Origin: Pseudomonadota bacterium
GTDB taxonomy: Bacteria; Desulfobacterota; Binatia; Binatales; Binataceae
Length of the DNA stretch: 64,000 nucleotides
Direction: 5' to 3'
Assembly: GCA_021324885.1 (NCBI GenBank)
Contig: JAJPIF010000019.1
Span: 85,630 to 149,629, forward strand
Within the stretch, counting starts at the first letter, position 1. Every line of letters begins with the position of its first letter. The notes under the pieces were generated by a model that was given only the letters and a program-made list of their open reading frames with translations, did not search any database and had not been told where the DNA came from. Of the stretch, positions 27,533-36,595 are shown piece by piece. The position numbers were made by a program, and so were the translations under genes.

Positions 27533-29524
27533 GTGAGCAACGTCGAACCCACCGTCGCAGGCGCAAAGATCAAGCGCATTCGCCCGGCCAAGAGCAATGG
27601 CGTTGTGCGCAAATCCGGCTCCAACGGCAACGGCAAAACAGCGGCGCATACCGGAAGCTCTTCTCATACCGGAAGCTCTTCTAATGAAACCGCGGCTAAC
27701 GGCGTGGTCGATCAGCGGCTTGAGGAAATGCTCAGGGCGATGACAGCGGCGACGACGGGCGATTTCAGCATCCGGCTGAAAGTGCCGGCCAGCGACCGCA
27801 GTTTGCTCGCCCGGATTGCCGCCAGAATCAACCGGGTGATGGCTCAGAACGAAGCTATGGCGCGGGAAATAATGCGGGTGGAGCAGGCGGTCCGGCGCGA
27901 GGGGTGGATTAACGAACGCGTCTCCCTGGGCAACCTGCGGGGCGGATGGCAACAAATCACCGCCGCGATCAACGACCTGATTGCCGGCTTCGTGCAGCGG
28001 CGCGAAGAAGCACGATTTCACGGCCTGCTGGATTCAATGCCGCTTTGCGTACTGGGGATTCGGCCCAATGGAATGGTCTATTACTGGAATCGCGCCGTCG
28101 CCGATTACCTGGGCAAAAAGCAGGGTGAGGCGCCGGAGTCCTCGCCCCTGGAAATTGTGGCGCCGGGAGACCGCGACAGCGTCGCCAAGCTATGGCTGGA
28201 TGCTCTGCGCGATCCGCGGCCGGTGGCGATGCAGTTTAGGATGCGGCGCGCCAGCGACGGAGTTGACCGTTGGCACAGTTGCCGAGCCGTGCCCGAGCGC
28301 GACGAAGACGGCGCAGTCACGGCATGGATCTGGGCGGCCACCGATATCAACGACTATTACGAAGCGCGAAAGGAAGCCGAAATTGCCAACCGCGCCAAGG
28401 ACGAGTTTCTCGCCACCGTTTCCCATGAGTTGCGCAACCCCCTGACCGCGATTTTAGGTTGGGCGCGCTTGCTGCAAGCGGGAGCGCTGGACGAAGTCAA
28501 GGCCGCCAGAGCTTTGGACGTCATCGTGAACAATGCGCAGAGCCAGGCGGCCCTGATCGAGGACATTCTCGACCTTTCGCGTGCCGCCCAGGGCAAGTTG
28601 CGGGTGGATTTGGAGAGCGTCGATTTCAGCAACATCGTCAGGGCCGCGGTCGCCGCGGCGCGCCCCGCCGCCCAGGAAAAAGACCTCGTGCTGCACGAGC
28701 GGATAGATACCGGTCAGAGCTGTCTGATAATGGGCGATGAGAAGCGGCTCCAGCAGGTGCTCGGCAATCTGTTATCCAATGCGATCAAGTTCACTCCCTC
28801 GGGCGGAAGCATCACCGTCGCATTGACCGAAGCCGGCGGGCACGCCGAACTGACCGTCGCCGACACCGGCCGCGGGATCGAGCCGGAGTTTCTTCCCTAC
28901 ATCTTCGAGCGGTTCCATCAGGCGGACTCGGGCGCGGCGCGGACCAGTTCCGGATTGGGGCTGGGACTTTCCATCTCGCGTCAGTTGATCGCGCTGCATC
29001 ATGGCGCGATTGTCGCCAACAGCGAGGGGCCGGGAAAGGGCGCGGTTTTCACCGTCAGAATCCCCTTGCAATCGTGTTTGGAGCCGGGCCGCGAGGCGGC
29101 AGCCAAACCGGGACAACACGGACGTTCGCTGGCAGGAATTCGTGTCCTGCTGGTGGATGACGACACCGATACGCGCGATATGATGCTCGAGTTCCTGACC
29201 AATACCGGCGCAATCACGATTGCGGCAGCGTCCGCCAAAGCCGCGCTTGAGGTTCTCGCCGAGTCGAAACCCGACGTGATCGTCAGCGATATCGGGATGC
29301 CGGTCGAGGATGGCTACAGCCTGATCCGCAAGATCAGAGCGCTAAGCCCTGAGCAGGGCGGACGAATTCCCGCGTGCGCCCTAACCGGATGGAACTCGGG
29401 GTCGGAGCGCCACCGCGCCATCTCCGCCGGTTACCAGATGCACGTAACCAAGCCCGCCGATCCCGAGCGTCTGATCGCCGCGATCTACAGCCTCGCCAGA
29501 GGCATCCGCCCACCCCGCACATGA
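27533..29524 (+). CDS. Soluble hybrid histidine kinase (HAMP-like-PAS-HisKA-HATPase-REC)
   Basis: 663 aa with no membrane helix, so a cytoplasmic sensor. Residues 1-60 are Ser/Gly/Lys-rich and carry a duplicated HTGSSS unit. Residues 60-150 resemble HAMP/linker repeats (MLRAMTAATTGDFSIRL, GGWQQITAAINDLI). A PAS domain (about 160-285) is followed by HisKA with the phospho-acceptor His in ATVSHELRNPLTAIL (about 299), then the ATPase N box LLSNAIKFTP, DTGRGIEPEF and GLGLGLSIS boxes. The C-terminal receiver has VDDDTDTRD, the acceptor Asp in VSDIGMPVEDG (about 586), a Thr and VTKP Lys. The HAMP-like repeats without membrane helices recall group III fungal-type osmosensing kinases. The start codon is GTG. 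No cognate output regulator is adjacent. Confidence 0.93.
   Translation: MSNVEPTVAGAKIKRIRPAKSNGVVRKSGSNGNGKTAAHTGSSSHTGSSSNETAANGVVDQRLEEMLRAMTAATTGDFSIRLKVPASDRSLLARIAARINRVMAQNEAMAREIMRVEQAVRREGWINERVSLGNLRGGWQQITAAINDLIAGFVQRREEARFHGLLDSMPLCVLGIRPNGMVYYWNRAVADYLGKKQGEAPESSPLEIVAPGDRDSVAKLWLDALRDPRPVAMQFRMRRASDGVDRWHSCRAVPERDEDGAVTAWIWAATDINDYYEARKEAEIANRAKDEFLATVSHELRNPLTAILGWARLLQAGALDEVKAARALDVIVNNAQSQAALIEDILDLSRAAQGKLRVDLESVDFSNIVRAAVAAARPAAQEKDLVLHERIDTGQSCLIMGDEKRLQQVLGNLLSNAIKFTPSGGSITVALTEAGGHAELTVADTGRGIEPEFLPYIFERFHQADSGAARTSSGLGLGLSISRQLIALHHGAIVANSEGPGKGAVFTVRIPLQSCLEPGREAAAKPGQHGRSLAGIRVLLVDDDTDTRDMMLEFLTNTGAITIAAASAKAALEVLAESKPDVIVSDIGMPVEDGYSLIRKIRALSPEQGGRIPACALTGWNSGSERHRAISAGYQMHVTKPADPERLIAAIYSLARGIRPPRT
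27647..27682. repeat. 18-bp perfect tandem duplication in the kinase N-terminus
   Basis: CATACCGGAAGCTCTTCT occurs twice in direct succession (27647-27664, 27665-27682). It encodes HTGSSS twice and preserves the frame, so it is likely a recent slippage event in a flexible linker. Confidence 0.95.
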
Positions 29525-29594
29525 TCCTTCGCCGCTGATGCGAGGCGGGGGTCTGCTGTCGAGCCTCCGGGCGGATGAAAGTGGGCGCGGGCGC

Positions 29595-31199
29595 TCACTC
29601 AGCAATAATCGTATCGTGCAGCCAGTGTTGGTCGTCCGTCTGCGGATGGTCGGTGTTGTAATGCAGGCCGCGCGACTCCTTACGGCAGATCGCGGAGCGG
29701 ACGATTAGCTCGGCCACTACCACCAGGTTGCGCAACTCGATCAGGTCGGAATCGATGAGGTAATCCCAGTAATACGAATGGATCTCCTCGCGCAGCAGGG
29801 CCAAACGCCGGCGCGCCCGTTCCAGACGCCGGTCGCTGCGCACGATCCCGACATAGTTCCACATCAGCCGGCGGATTTCGTCCCAGCTTTGCGTGACCAT
29901 CACATGCTCGTCGCTGCGGATTGCGCGGCCGGGATTCCATGCCGGAAAATCAGGCGGAGAGCCAGGCGCACGGACCGCGAGCTGTTCACTCACATCGAGA
30001 AAAGCCCGCCGCGCCATCACCGCCGCTTCCAACAATGAATTGGAGGCCAGCCGATTGGCGCCGTGCAGACCAGTCATCGCGACCTCGCCCGCGGCATACA
30101 ACCCGGTCAAAACGGTTCTGGCGTGGAGGTCAGTAACCACGCCGCCACACATATAATGCGCCGCCGGCACCACCGGAATGGGCTCGCGGGTGATGTCGAT
30201 GCCCAAGGCGGCGCACCGCGCGGCGATATTGGGGAAGCGGCGACGGATGAATTGGGCTCCGCGATGGCTCAGGTCGAGGTAGACGCAATCCAGTCCCTGG
30301 CGCTTCATCTCGGCGTCGATTGCGCGCGCCACGATGTCGCGCGGTGCCAGCTCGGCGTCGGGACTGTAACGCTTCATGAACGGTTCGCCGTCGGGCAGCT
30401 TCAGAATCGCGCCCTCGCCGCGCAATGCTTCGGAAATCAGGAACGATTTGGCCTCGGGATGATACAGGCAGGTCGGATGGAACTGGTAGAATTCCATGTT
30501 GCCGATCGGCACGCCCGCCCGATAAGCCATCGCCACCCCATCGCCCGAGGCCACATCGGGATTGGTCGTGTACAGATAGACTTTGCCCGCGCCGCCGCTG
30601 GCCAGCAGCGTAAAGGGTGCGACAAAGGTTCGAATCACTCCGCAGCGACGATCCAGCGCGTAACAACCCCAGCATCGCGCATTGGCCCGCCCGCGGTTTG
30701 CTATCAGCAGGTCGATCGCGAGGTGATCTTCGTAAAAGCTGATGTTGGAATTAGCCCTGATCGCCTCCCACAGCGCGCGCATGATTTCCTGCCCGGTCAA
30801 ATCCTGGGCATGGAGCACCCGCCGATGGCTATGGCCGCCCTCGCGTCCGAGATCATACTCGTCCTCGTTGCCCTCGGGCACGCGCGTAAAGCGCGTACCT
30901 AGGCGGATGAGTTCGCGTACTACTTGCGGGCCGTCGCGCACGATCGCTTCGACCGCAGTCCGATTGCACAGCCCGGCGCCAGCCTTAAGCGTATCTTCGA
31001 CGTGCGACTCGAAAGTGTCGTCCACGCTCCAGACACTGGCGATTCCACCTTGTGCGTAGGAAGTATTGGCGTCGGCGCTTCCAGCCTTGACGAGCACCGC
31101 AACGCGTCCCAAGGTAGCGGCTTTCAGGGCAAAGCTGAGTCCGGCAATTCCGCCCCCGATCACCAGAAAATCGGTCGTGACATTCAGCGAATTAGGCAT
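29595..31199 (-). CDS. nadB: L-aspartate oxidase
   Basis: First enzyme of de novo NAD synthesis: oxidises L-aspartate to iminoaspartate with FAD, re-oxidised by oxygen or fumarate. 534 aa, the normal length. It has the dinucleotide motif VIGGGIAGLSFA, the NTSYAQGGIA loop, HSHRRVLHAQDLTG, EFYQFHPT, SEALRGEGAIL, RDIVARAI, HYMCGGV and GLHGANRLASNSLLEA, the standard L-aspartate oxidase/fumarate reductase-type series; the C-terminal helical domain follows. No nadA or nadC lies nearby, so the pathway is split. A perfect ACAATC/GATTGT inverted repeat sits 31 nt upstream of the start codon and is a candidate operator. Confidence 0.96.
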   Translation of the reverse strand: MPNSLNVTTDFLVIGGGIAGLSFALKAATLGRVAVLVKAGSADANTSYAQGGIASVWSVDDTFESHVEDTLKAGAGLCNRTAVEAIVRDGPQVVRELIRLGTRFTRVPEGNEDEYDLGREGGHSHRRVLHAQDLTGQEIMRALWEAIRANSNISFYEDHLAIDLLIANRGRANARCWGCYALDRRCGVIRTFVAPFTLLASGGAGKVYLYTTNPDVASGDGVAMAYRAGVPIGNMEFYQFHPTCLYHPEAKSFLISEALRGEGAILKLPDGEPFMKRYSPDAELAPRDIVARAIDAEMKRQGLDCVYLDLSHRGAQFIRRRFPNIAARCAALGIDITREPIPVVPAAHYMCGGVVTDLHARTVLTGLYAAGEVAMTGLHGANRLASNSLLEAAVMARRAFLDVSEQLAVRAPGSPPDFPAWNPGRAIRSDEHVMVTQSWDEIRRLMWNYVGIVRSDRRLERARRRLALLREEIHSYYWDYLIDSDLIELRNLVVVAELIVRSAICRKESRGLHYNTDHPQTDDQHWLHDTIIAE

Positions 31200-31229
31200 C
31201 GTTAAGTGCCGGCTTCACACCTGCCTTTC

Positions 31230-31248
31230 ACAATCTTAATACGATTGT
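31230..31248. promoter_or_regulatory. Candidate operator upstream of nadB
   Basis: ACAATC (31230-31235) and GATTGT (31243-31248) form a perfect inverted repeat with a 7-nt AT-rich spacer, 31-49 nt upstream of the nadB start. The position fits repressor binding. No known NAD regulator site was matched with certainty. Confidence 0.4.
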
Positions 31249-31444
31249 AACAGATAGCCGCCAGCGAGCCTTCTCACGGATGGCTATGGCCGGTCAAGTC
31301 CGAATCCGTCAATCAGGCGCACCTTACCGCGTTCTGATCAAACCGGACGCGTCGTTGCTCGATTTACGCGATTGCCATATGGTCAGGTAAAAGCGGTGTT
31401 ATTGCGGTCCAGTCCCGCCGTGCCGCGCAACGGGTGACCCAGCC

Positions 31445-32059
31445 GTGAGCCTGACCGTCCCAAATATCGTGACGTTGTTCCGAATCGGTTTGGTGCCGGT
31501 TTTGGTTATACTGTTGCTCTTCAACGGTCCGCTGGCGGGGTGGCTGGCGGCCGGCGCATTTCTAATTGCGACCATCAGCGATTATCTCGACGGCTATATC
31601 GCGCGCAATTACGGCTCTGGCAGCGTTCTGGGAACCTTTCTGGACCCGCTGGCCGACAAGCTGCTGATAAGCGCGGCCTTGATCATGCTGGCGGGGATGC
31701 CACGGACGCCGCGGGTGCCGGCCTGGATGGTGGTGGTCATCGTCGGGCGCGAAATCATGGTCACGGCGCTGCGGGCGGTTGCGGCCACGCAAGGCGTGGT
31801 TCTCGGCGCCGAGGAACTGGGCAAGTACAAGCTGACGCTGCAGGCGATGGCGCTGGTGCCCCTGCTGATCCATTATACGCACTGGCACATCGACTTTTTC
31901 GCTGCCGGGATGTTCCTGTTGTGGATCTCGATGGCGGTCAGCATCTGGTCGGGCGCCGAGTACTATGTGAAGCTGATGTGGATCCTGCGCGGCGATGTTC
32001 GCAGGCAGTCCCGCGACCAGGACTCCCACGCCTGCACCCGGGCTGCTCAGAGCCGGTAA
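31445..32059 (+). CDS. pgsA: CDP-diacylglycerol-glycerol-3-phosphate 3-phosphatidyltransferase
   Basis: Makes phosphatidylglycerol phosphate from CDP-diacylglycerol, the committed step to phosphatidylglycerol and cardiolipin, in the inner membrane. 204 aa with several hydrophobic helices. The CDP-alcohol phosphatidyltransferase signature D-G-x2-A-R-x8-G-x3-D-x3-D is visible in DYLDGYIAR followed by GTFLDPLADK. The N-terminus SLTVPNIVTLFRIGLVPVLV and the GREIMVTALR segment are typical of PgsA. The start is GTG 31445. It is divergent from nadB. The C-terminal 20 residues are polar and unconserved. It is separated by 9 nt from the convergent SDR stop. Confidence 0.93.
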   Translation: MSLTVPNIVTLFRIGLVPVLVILLLFNGPLAGWLAAGAFLIATISDYLDGYIARNYGSGSVLGTFLDPLADKLLISAALIMLAGMPRTPRVPAWMVVVIVGREIMVTALRAVAATQGVVLGAEELGKYKLTLQAMALVPLLIHYTHWHIDFFAAGMFLLWISMAVSIWSGAEYYVKLMWILRGDVRRQSRDQDSHACTRAAQSR

Positions 32060-32068
32060 CTTTCTCCA

Positions 32069-32833
32069 TTAGCGCGCCGTCAGACCGCCGTCGGCGACCA
32101 GCGAATGGCCGGTCACAAATGAGGCGCGGTCCGAACATAGCCAGGCTGCTGCCTCCCCCATCTCCTCGGGCCTCGCCGTGCGCGCCAGCGGCGTCATCGC
32201 GCCCATGATGCGCCCGCGCTGCTTGAGTTCGGGAATCAGCCGCTGAAGCATCGGAGTTTCCGTGCCGCCGGGACAGACCGCGTTGATGCGGATGCCGTTT
32301 TTCGCATATTCGATCGCGCCGGTTTTCGTCAGCCCGATCACGCCGTGTTTGGTCGCCGTATAGATGGCGTGAAGTTCGGTTCCGACCAGACCCGCCGTCG
32401 ATGCGGTGTTGACGATCGCGCCGCCGCCGCCCTGCCTGAGCATCTGATTGATTTCATCCTTCATGCACAGCCAGACGCCTTTCAAATTGATTGCGACCAG
32501 GCGGTCGAAATTCTCTTCGGTGTCCTCGGCGAGCTTGAGCAGGGATGTCTCGACGCCCGCGTTGTTGAAGGCGCAATCCAGCCGCCCGAAGGTCGAGACC
32601 ACCCGGTCAACCATGAGCTTTACGTCAGCCGCCAGAGCGACGTTGCACTTGATAAACAACGCTTCGCCACCCTCTGCCCTGATCAGCCGGGCGGTTTCCT
32701 CGCCCGTCTCCGGCGCGACATCCACCACCGCCACCTTCGCGCCGTGACGCGCAAAGGTCAGCGCGGCACCGCGTCCGATCCCCGCTCCCGCACCCGTGAT
32801 CAGCGCGCATTTGCCTTCCAGCAATCCAGCCAT
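32069..32833 (-). CDS. SDR-family oxidoreductase
   Basis: A 254-aa classical short-chain dehydrogenase: TGAGAGIGRGAAL, Asp in VAVVDV, NNAGVET, catalytic Ser in NTASTAGLVG, YTATKHG with Tyr and Lys, and VCPGGTETPM. The late block FVTGHSLVADGGLTA is normal. A GGAG site precedes ATG 32833. It is divergent from the D-aminoacylase-type gene, 134 nt away, and shares most motif wording with the SDRs at 22.9 and 34.9 kb (YEI/DEINQMLRQGGGAIVN). Probably an alcohol dehydrogenase of the surrounding catabolic region. Confidence 0.93.
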   Translation of the reverse strand: MAGLLEGKCALITGAGAGIGRGAALTFARHGAKVAVVDVAPETGEETARLIRAEGGEALFIKCNVALAADVKLMVDRVVSTFGRLDCAFNNAGVETSLLKLAEDTEENFDRLVAINLKGVWLCMKDEINQMLRQGGGGAIVNTASTAGLVGTELHAIYTATKHGVIGLTKTGAIEYAKNGIRINAVCPGGTETPMLQRLIPELKQRGRIMGAMTPLARTARPEEMGEAAAWLCSDRASFVTGHSLVADGGLTAR

Positions 32834-32967
32834 GATTCAATTCTCCGCCGCAGACTCAGCGTATCTGGCGTATGATGGCGGCAGGCGCAGCGTTTTGCCA
32901 GAGGGTCACGCTTGACTTGACGCTTATCGCGCGCGCAAGCTCCAGCCTGAAAGAGGAGGGCTCCGCG

Positions 32968-34650
32968 ATGGCTTACGATTTGCTGGTCAAAAACGGAACT
33001 ATCGTGGACGGCACCGGCGCCGCGCCGTTTAGGGGAAATGTCGCGGTTGCCGACGGTCGAATCGTGGGAGTCGGTGATATTGACGGTGCGGCGGCGCGCA
33101 TAATCGACGCCTCAGACCTGGTGGTCAGCCCCGGCTTTATCGACCCCCACACGCATTACGATGCGCAAATCTGCTGGGACCCGCTGGTGACCTGCTCCTC
33201 ATGGCATGGCGTAACCACGGTGATCATGGGCAACTGCGGTGTCGGACTCGCGCCGTGCCGTGCGCTCGCGAAAGAGCATGAAATAGCTGCGCGCAACCTC
33301 GAGCACGTCGAGGCTATTCCGTACGAGGTGCTCGACGGCGGATTGACCTGGGACTGGCAGACTTTTCCCGATTATGTCAGGGCGGCCTCGCGACGCGGAT
33401 GCGGCATCAATCTCGGCTTTTTCGCCGCGCTCTCGCCGTTTCGCCACTGGGTGATGGGCGAGGACGCGATGAGTCGCGCCGCCACCGAGCAGGAAACCGC
33501 GGAAATCAGGCATCTGCTCGCCGGCGCGATGGAGGCGGGCGCGGTCGGCTTTTCGCTCACCGTGATGCCGCAGCATCTGGGCTATCAGGGACAACCGTTG
33601 GCTTGCCGGCTGGCCAGCGACGATGAATTGCGCGCCTACTGCGGGCTGCTGCGCGAGCAGGGCCGAGGCGTGATTGAAATCGCGCTCACGCGCCGTCCCA
33701 GCACCCTGTCCGAACGCGAATACCAGTTGCTGGAATTGCTGATGGACGCCAGCGAGCGGCCGGTCACCTGGCTTAATTTGCGCGACTCCGATGACCATCC
33801 GCAGGCGTGCATGAAAACGCTGGAAATGGCGGCGCCGCTGATTGCCCGCGGCGCACGCCCGCAGGTCGCGGTCCGGCCGCTCATTATCGAATTCCATCTG
33901 CGCAACCCCTTCATCTTCGGGATGCTGGAATGCTGCAAGCCGTTGTTCGCCGCGCCCACCGTCGAGGACAAGAAAAAAATATACTCAAGCCCCGATTTTC
34001 GCGCCGCGTTTCGCGCCCAGTTCAGGCGCGCCGATCAGCACAAATGGTGGGAAAACCTGCAAATCAAGGAAGTTGGCGATCCGCGGTTCGAATCGATGTT
34101 GTGGAGCAGCGTCGCGCAAGTGGCGCAGCACCGAGACGCGGACCCGCTCGACACATTTTTTGATTTGGCGCTCCAGGACGATCTCAGGACCGTGTACATG
34201 ACCCCCCTCCTCGACATCAATCCGGAGCGCGTCGCGCGCAAGCTTTCCGATCCTCGCACGATGATCGGAATCTCCGATGGCGGCGCGCACGTCGATATGC
34301 TGTGCAACGCCGGGTATCCGACCTATCTGCTCGGCACCTTCGTGCGCCAACGCCAGGCGGTAACGCTTGAGCACGCGATTAAACGCATCACGTCGGAGCC
34401 GGCGGCATTTTTCGGCTTGCGCGATCGCGGACGCCTGGCGGCTGGTATGGCCGCCGATATTACGATTTTCGATGCGGAAACGGTCGGATGCAAAGAGCGT
34501 CCGGAGATTCGCCACGACCTGCCGCGCGGCGGCCGCAGGCTGGTCTCCGAAGCTGAAGGTATCCGGCACGTCATCGTCAACGGCAAAGTGCTGCTCAACG
34601 ATGGCCGGCACACGGGGGACTTGCCCGGGCAGGTCCTGCGCCCAAACTGA
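32968..34650 (+). CDS. N-acyl-D-amino-acid deacylase-type amidohydrolase, paralogue 1
   Basis: A 560-aa metal-dependent amidohydrolase (D-aminoacylase/dihydroorotase-like fold). Motifs: YDLLVKNGTIVDGTG (beta-sandwich start), GFIDPHTHYDAQICWDP (metal His-x-His), GNCGVGLAPC (Cys matching the metal-bridging Cys of D-aminoacylase), the long central insert, and SDGGAHVDML with the catalytic Asp, then ITSEPAAFFGLRDRG. GAGGAGGG upstream supports ATG 32968; the ORF opens at 32872. Annotated relatives are N-acyl-D-amino-acid deacylases, but most large members have unproven substrates, so the reaction is best stated as hydrolysis of an amide or cyclic amide. A close paralogue lies at 44.0 kb. Confidence 0.9.
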   Translation: MAYDLLVKNGTIVDGTGAAPFRGNVAVADGRIVGVGDIDGAAARIIDASDLVVSPGFIDPHTHYDAQICWDPLVTCSSWHGVTTVIMGNCGVGLAPCRALAKEHEIAARNLEHVEAIPYEVLDGGLTWDWQTFPDYVRAASRRGCGINLGFFAALSPFRHWVMGEDAMSRAATEQETAEIRHLLAGAMEAGAVGFSLTVMPQHLGYQGQPLACRLASDDELRAYCGLLREQGRGVIEIALTRRPSTLSEREYQLLELLMDASERPVTWLNLRDSDDHPQACMKTLEMAAPLIARGARPQVAVRPLIIEFHLRNPFIFGMLECCKPLFAAPTVEDKKKIYSSPDFRAAFRAQFRRADQHKWWENLQIKEVGDPRFESMLWSSVAQVAQHRDADPLDTFFDLALQDDLRTVYMTPLLDINPERVARKLSDPRTMIGISDGGAHVDMLCNAGYPTYLLGTFVRQRQAVTLEHAIKRITSEPAAFFGLRDRGRLAAGMAADITIFDAETVGCKERPEIRHDLPRGGRRLVSEAEGIRHVIVNGKVLLNDGRHTGDLPGQVLRPN

Positions 34651-34884
34651 AGATGGCAAGTTCAATGACGGCGTGGGACGGGCTTCCCCAGCCTGTCATT
34701 TCGGCGCCCGCATACCGGTCATCGGCATAGCGTCGCATTTTGAAATTGCCGCGGCTGAAAACGGCGTCCCACGATGCTTCAACTTGGACCGCCAGGGTTG
34801 GACACCAGCAACCCCAATCCATCAGTGCGCGAGCCAGCGTTCTCGCCTGATTACGCGCGGCGATGCAATTCGGAGGAGATGAAA

Positions 34885-35643
34885 ATGAATCGTGGCTATG
34901 CGGGCAAAGTGGCCCTGGTGACCGGCGCCGGCCAGAACATCGGGCGTGCGGCGGCGCTGCGTTTCGCCGCCGAAGGGGCCAAAGTCGCGGTCGTGGATAT
35001 CGTACCCGAGACCGGGAACGAGACCGTGGCAAAAATAAAGGATCAAGGCGGAGAGGCGATCTTCATCCACACCGACGTAACCAAAGCCAAAGAGGTCGAG
35101 GCGATGGTCGCGGCGACAGTCGACGCCTTCGGGCGCCTGGATTGCGCCTTCAACAACGCCGGCGGCGCGGGTCAGTATTATGTCCCGCTAACCGAATGCA
35201 CGCAGGAGAAATGGGACTGGACCATTGCATTCAATCTCACCAGCGTCTGGTTGTGCATGAAATACGAGATCCCGCAGATGGTCAGACAGGGCGGCGGCGC
35301 GATCGTCAACGCCGGATCGCTGGTGGCGCTGGCCGCGACTCCGTTGCTGGCGGCCTACACAGCTTCCAAGGGCGGTGTGCTGGCGCTGTCGCGCGCGGCC
35401 GCGATCGAGTATGCGAAATCGAATGTGCGCGTGAACGTTACCTGTCCTGGCGCAATCCGCACGCACAAGCATGAGGAATCGATGCGCATTCTCGGCGCCA
35501 CCGCCGCGCCCCCGTCGATGCCGATGGGGCGTCCGGGCGAACCGCGCGAAGTGGCGGATACGGTGGTATGGTTGTGCTCCGACGCGGCCTCCTTCATCAC
35601 CGGGGCCGCGATTGCGGTGGACGGCGGCGCTTATGCGCAGTGA
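34885..35643 (+). CDS. SDR-family oxidoreductase
   Basis: A 252-aa classical SDR: TGAGQNIGRAAAL, Asp in VAVVDI, NNAGGAGQ, Ser in NAGSLVALAAT, YTASKGG, VTCPGAIRT and FITGAAIAVDGGAYAQ. GGAGGAG directly precedes ATG 34879, leaving the second ATG (34885) with ideal 6-base spacing; both are in frame. It follows the D-aminoacylase-type gene after 234 nt and is the second of three SDRs in this stretch. It is most similar to the SDRs at 22.9 and 32.1 kb. Confidence 0.92.
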   Translation: MNRGYAGKVALVTGAGQNIGRAAALRFAAEGAKVAVVDIVPETGNETVAKIKDQGGEAIFIHTDVTKAKEVEAMVAATVDAFGRLDCAFNNAGGAGQYYVPLTECTQEKWDWTIAFNLTSVWLCMKYEIPQMVRQGGGAIVNAGSLVALAATPLLAAYTASKGGVLALSRAAAIEYAKSNVRVNVTCPGAIRTHKHEESMRILGATAAPPSMPMGRPGEPREVADTVVWLCSDAASFITGAAIAVDGGAYAQ

Positions 35644-35826
35644 GAACGAGGCGCACTCTGCTCGAAAATGCGTCAGCATGGATGCTCTGCGCCCGCTGGC
35701 TGACTTCGGCCCGGGCTTGAGCCCATGATTTTCCCGGCTACATTTCTAAAAGCAGCGCGTTTAGGTTAAATTCCGCCGTGTGTTTTGCGGGTGGAGTTCC
35801 ACCCCACCGGCAAGGAGGAACAGCCC

Positions 35827-36588
35827 ATGTTTCATAAAGACAAAGTTGCGGTCATAACGGCAGGAGCGGGTGGTTTCGGCAGCGCCACCGCGCTGATGAT
35901 GGCGAAGGAGGGGGCGCGGGTCGTCATCGCCGACATCGACCGGGAATCTTCCGAGGCCGTGGTTAAGGAGGTGGAACGGGCGGGCTCGCAGGCGATTTTT
36001 GTCCATACCGACGTGAGCAAAAAGGCCGACGCGCAAAATCTCGCGCGGGCCGCGGTGGAAAAATTCGGCCGGCTCGACATGCTGATCAACATCGCCGGAA
36101 TCGGCGGCGGCGGGCTGCTGGAGGAGATGAGCGAGGAGGACTTCGACCGCGTCATCGCAGTGCATCTTAAGGGCACGTTTTTATGCAGCCAGGCGGCGAT
36201 TCCGCACATGAAAAAGAACCAGTACGGCCGTATCGTCAATATCATCTCGCGGGCAGCCTTCAAGCCGCGCGTGGGCGTGGGCGCCTATACCGCCGCCAAA
36301 GGTGGAATCCTGTCGATGTCGCGGGTGCTGGCAGCCGAAGTCGCGCAATACGGAATCAACGTCAATTGCGTGGCGCCTGGCACTGCCGAGACCAAGATGG
36401 TCATGACAAATTTTTCCACGCCGGAATTGCGCGCCCAGGAGGCGGCGTTCACCGGCGTTATCACGCGGCCGATCCGGCTGGCCCGGCCCGAGGAGATCGC
36501 CGCTGCAATCATGTTCCTGTGCTCTGAGGCTTCGGCGCACATCACCGGCAGCACGATTCATGTCAACGGCGGAACCTTCATGCCATGA
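35827..36588 (+). CDS. SDR-family oxidoreductase (FabG-like)
   Basis: A 253-aa SDR: ITAGAGGFGSATALMMA, Asp in VVIADI, INIAGIGGGG, Ser in NIISRAAFKP, YTAAKGG and VAPGTAETKM. It is more distant from its SDR neighbours and nearer to FabG-type 3-oxoacyl reductases (MSRVLAAEVAQYGINVN). AAGGAGG eight bases upstream supports ATG 35827. It is followed after 7 nt by the alpha/beta hydrolase, so the two are probably one operon together with tldD and tldE. Confidence 0.92.
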   Translation: MFHKDKVAVITAGAGGFGSATALMMAKEGARVVIADIDRESSEAVVKEVERAGSQAIFVHTDVSKKADAQNLARAAVEKFGRLDMLINIAGIGGGGLLEEMSEEDFDRVIAVHLKGTFLCSQAAIPHMKKNQYGRIVNIISRAAFKPRVGVGAYTAAKGGILSMSRVLAAEVAQYGINVNCVAPGTAETKMVMTNFSTPELRAQEAAFTGVITRPIRLARPEEIAAAIMFLCSEASAHITGSTIHVNGGTFMP

Positions 36589-36595
36589 TAGGAGC

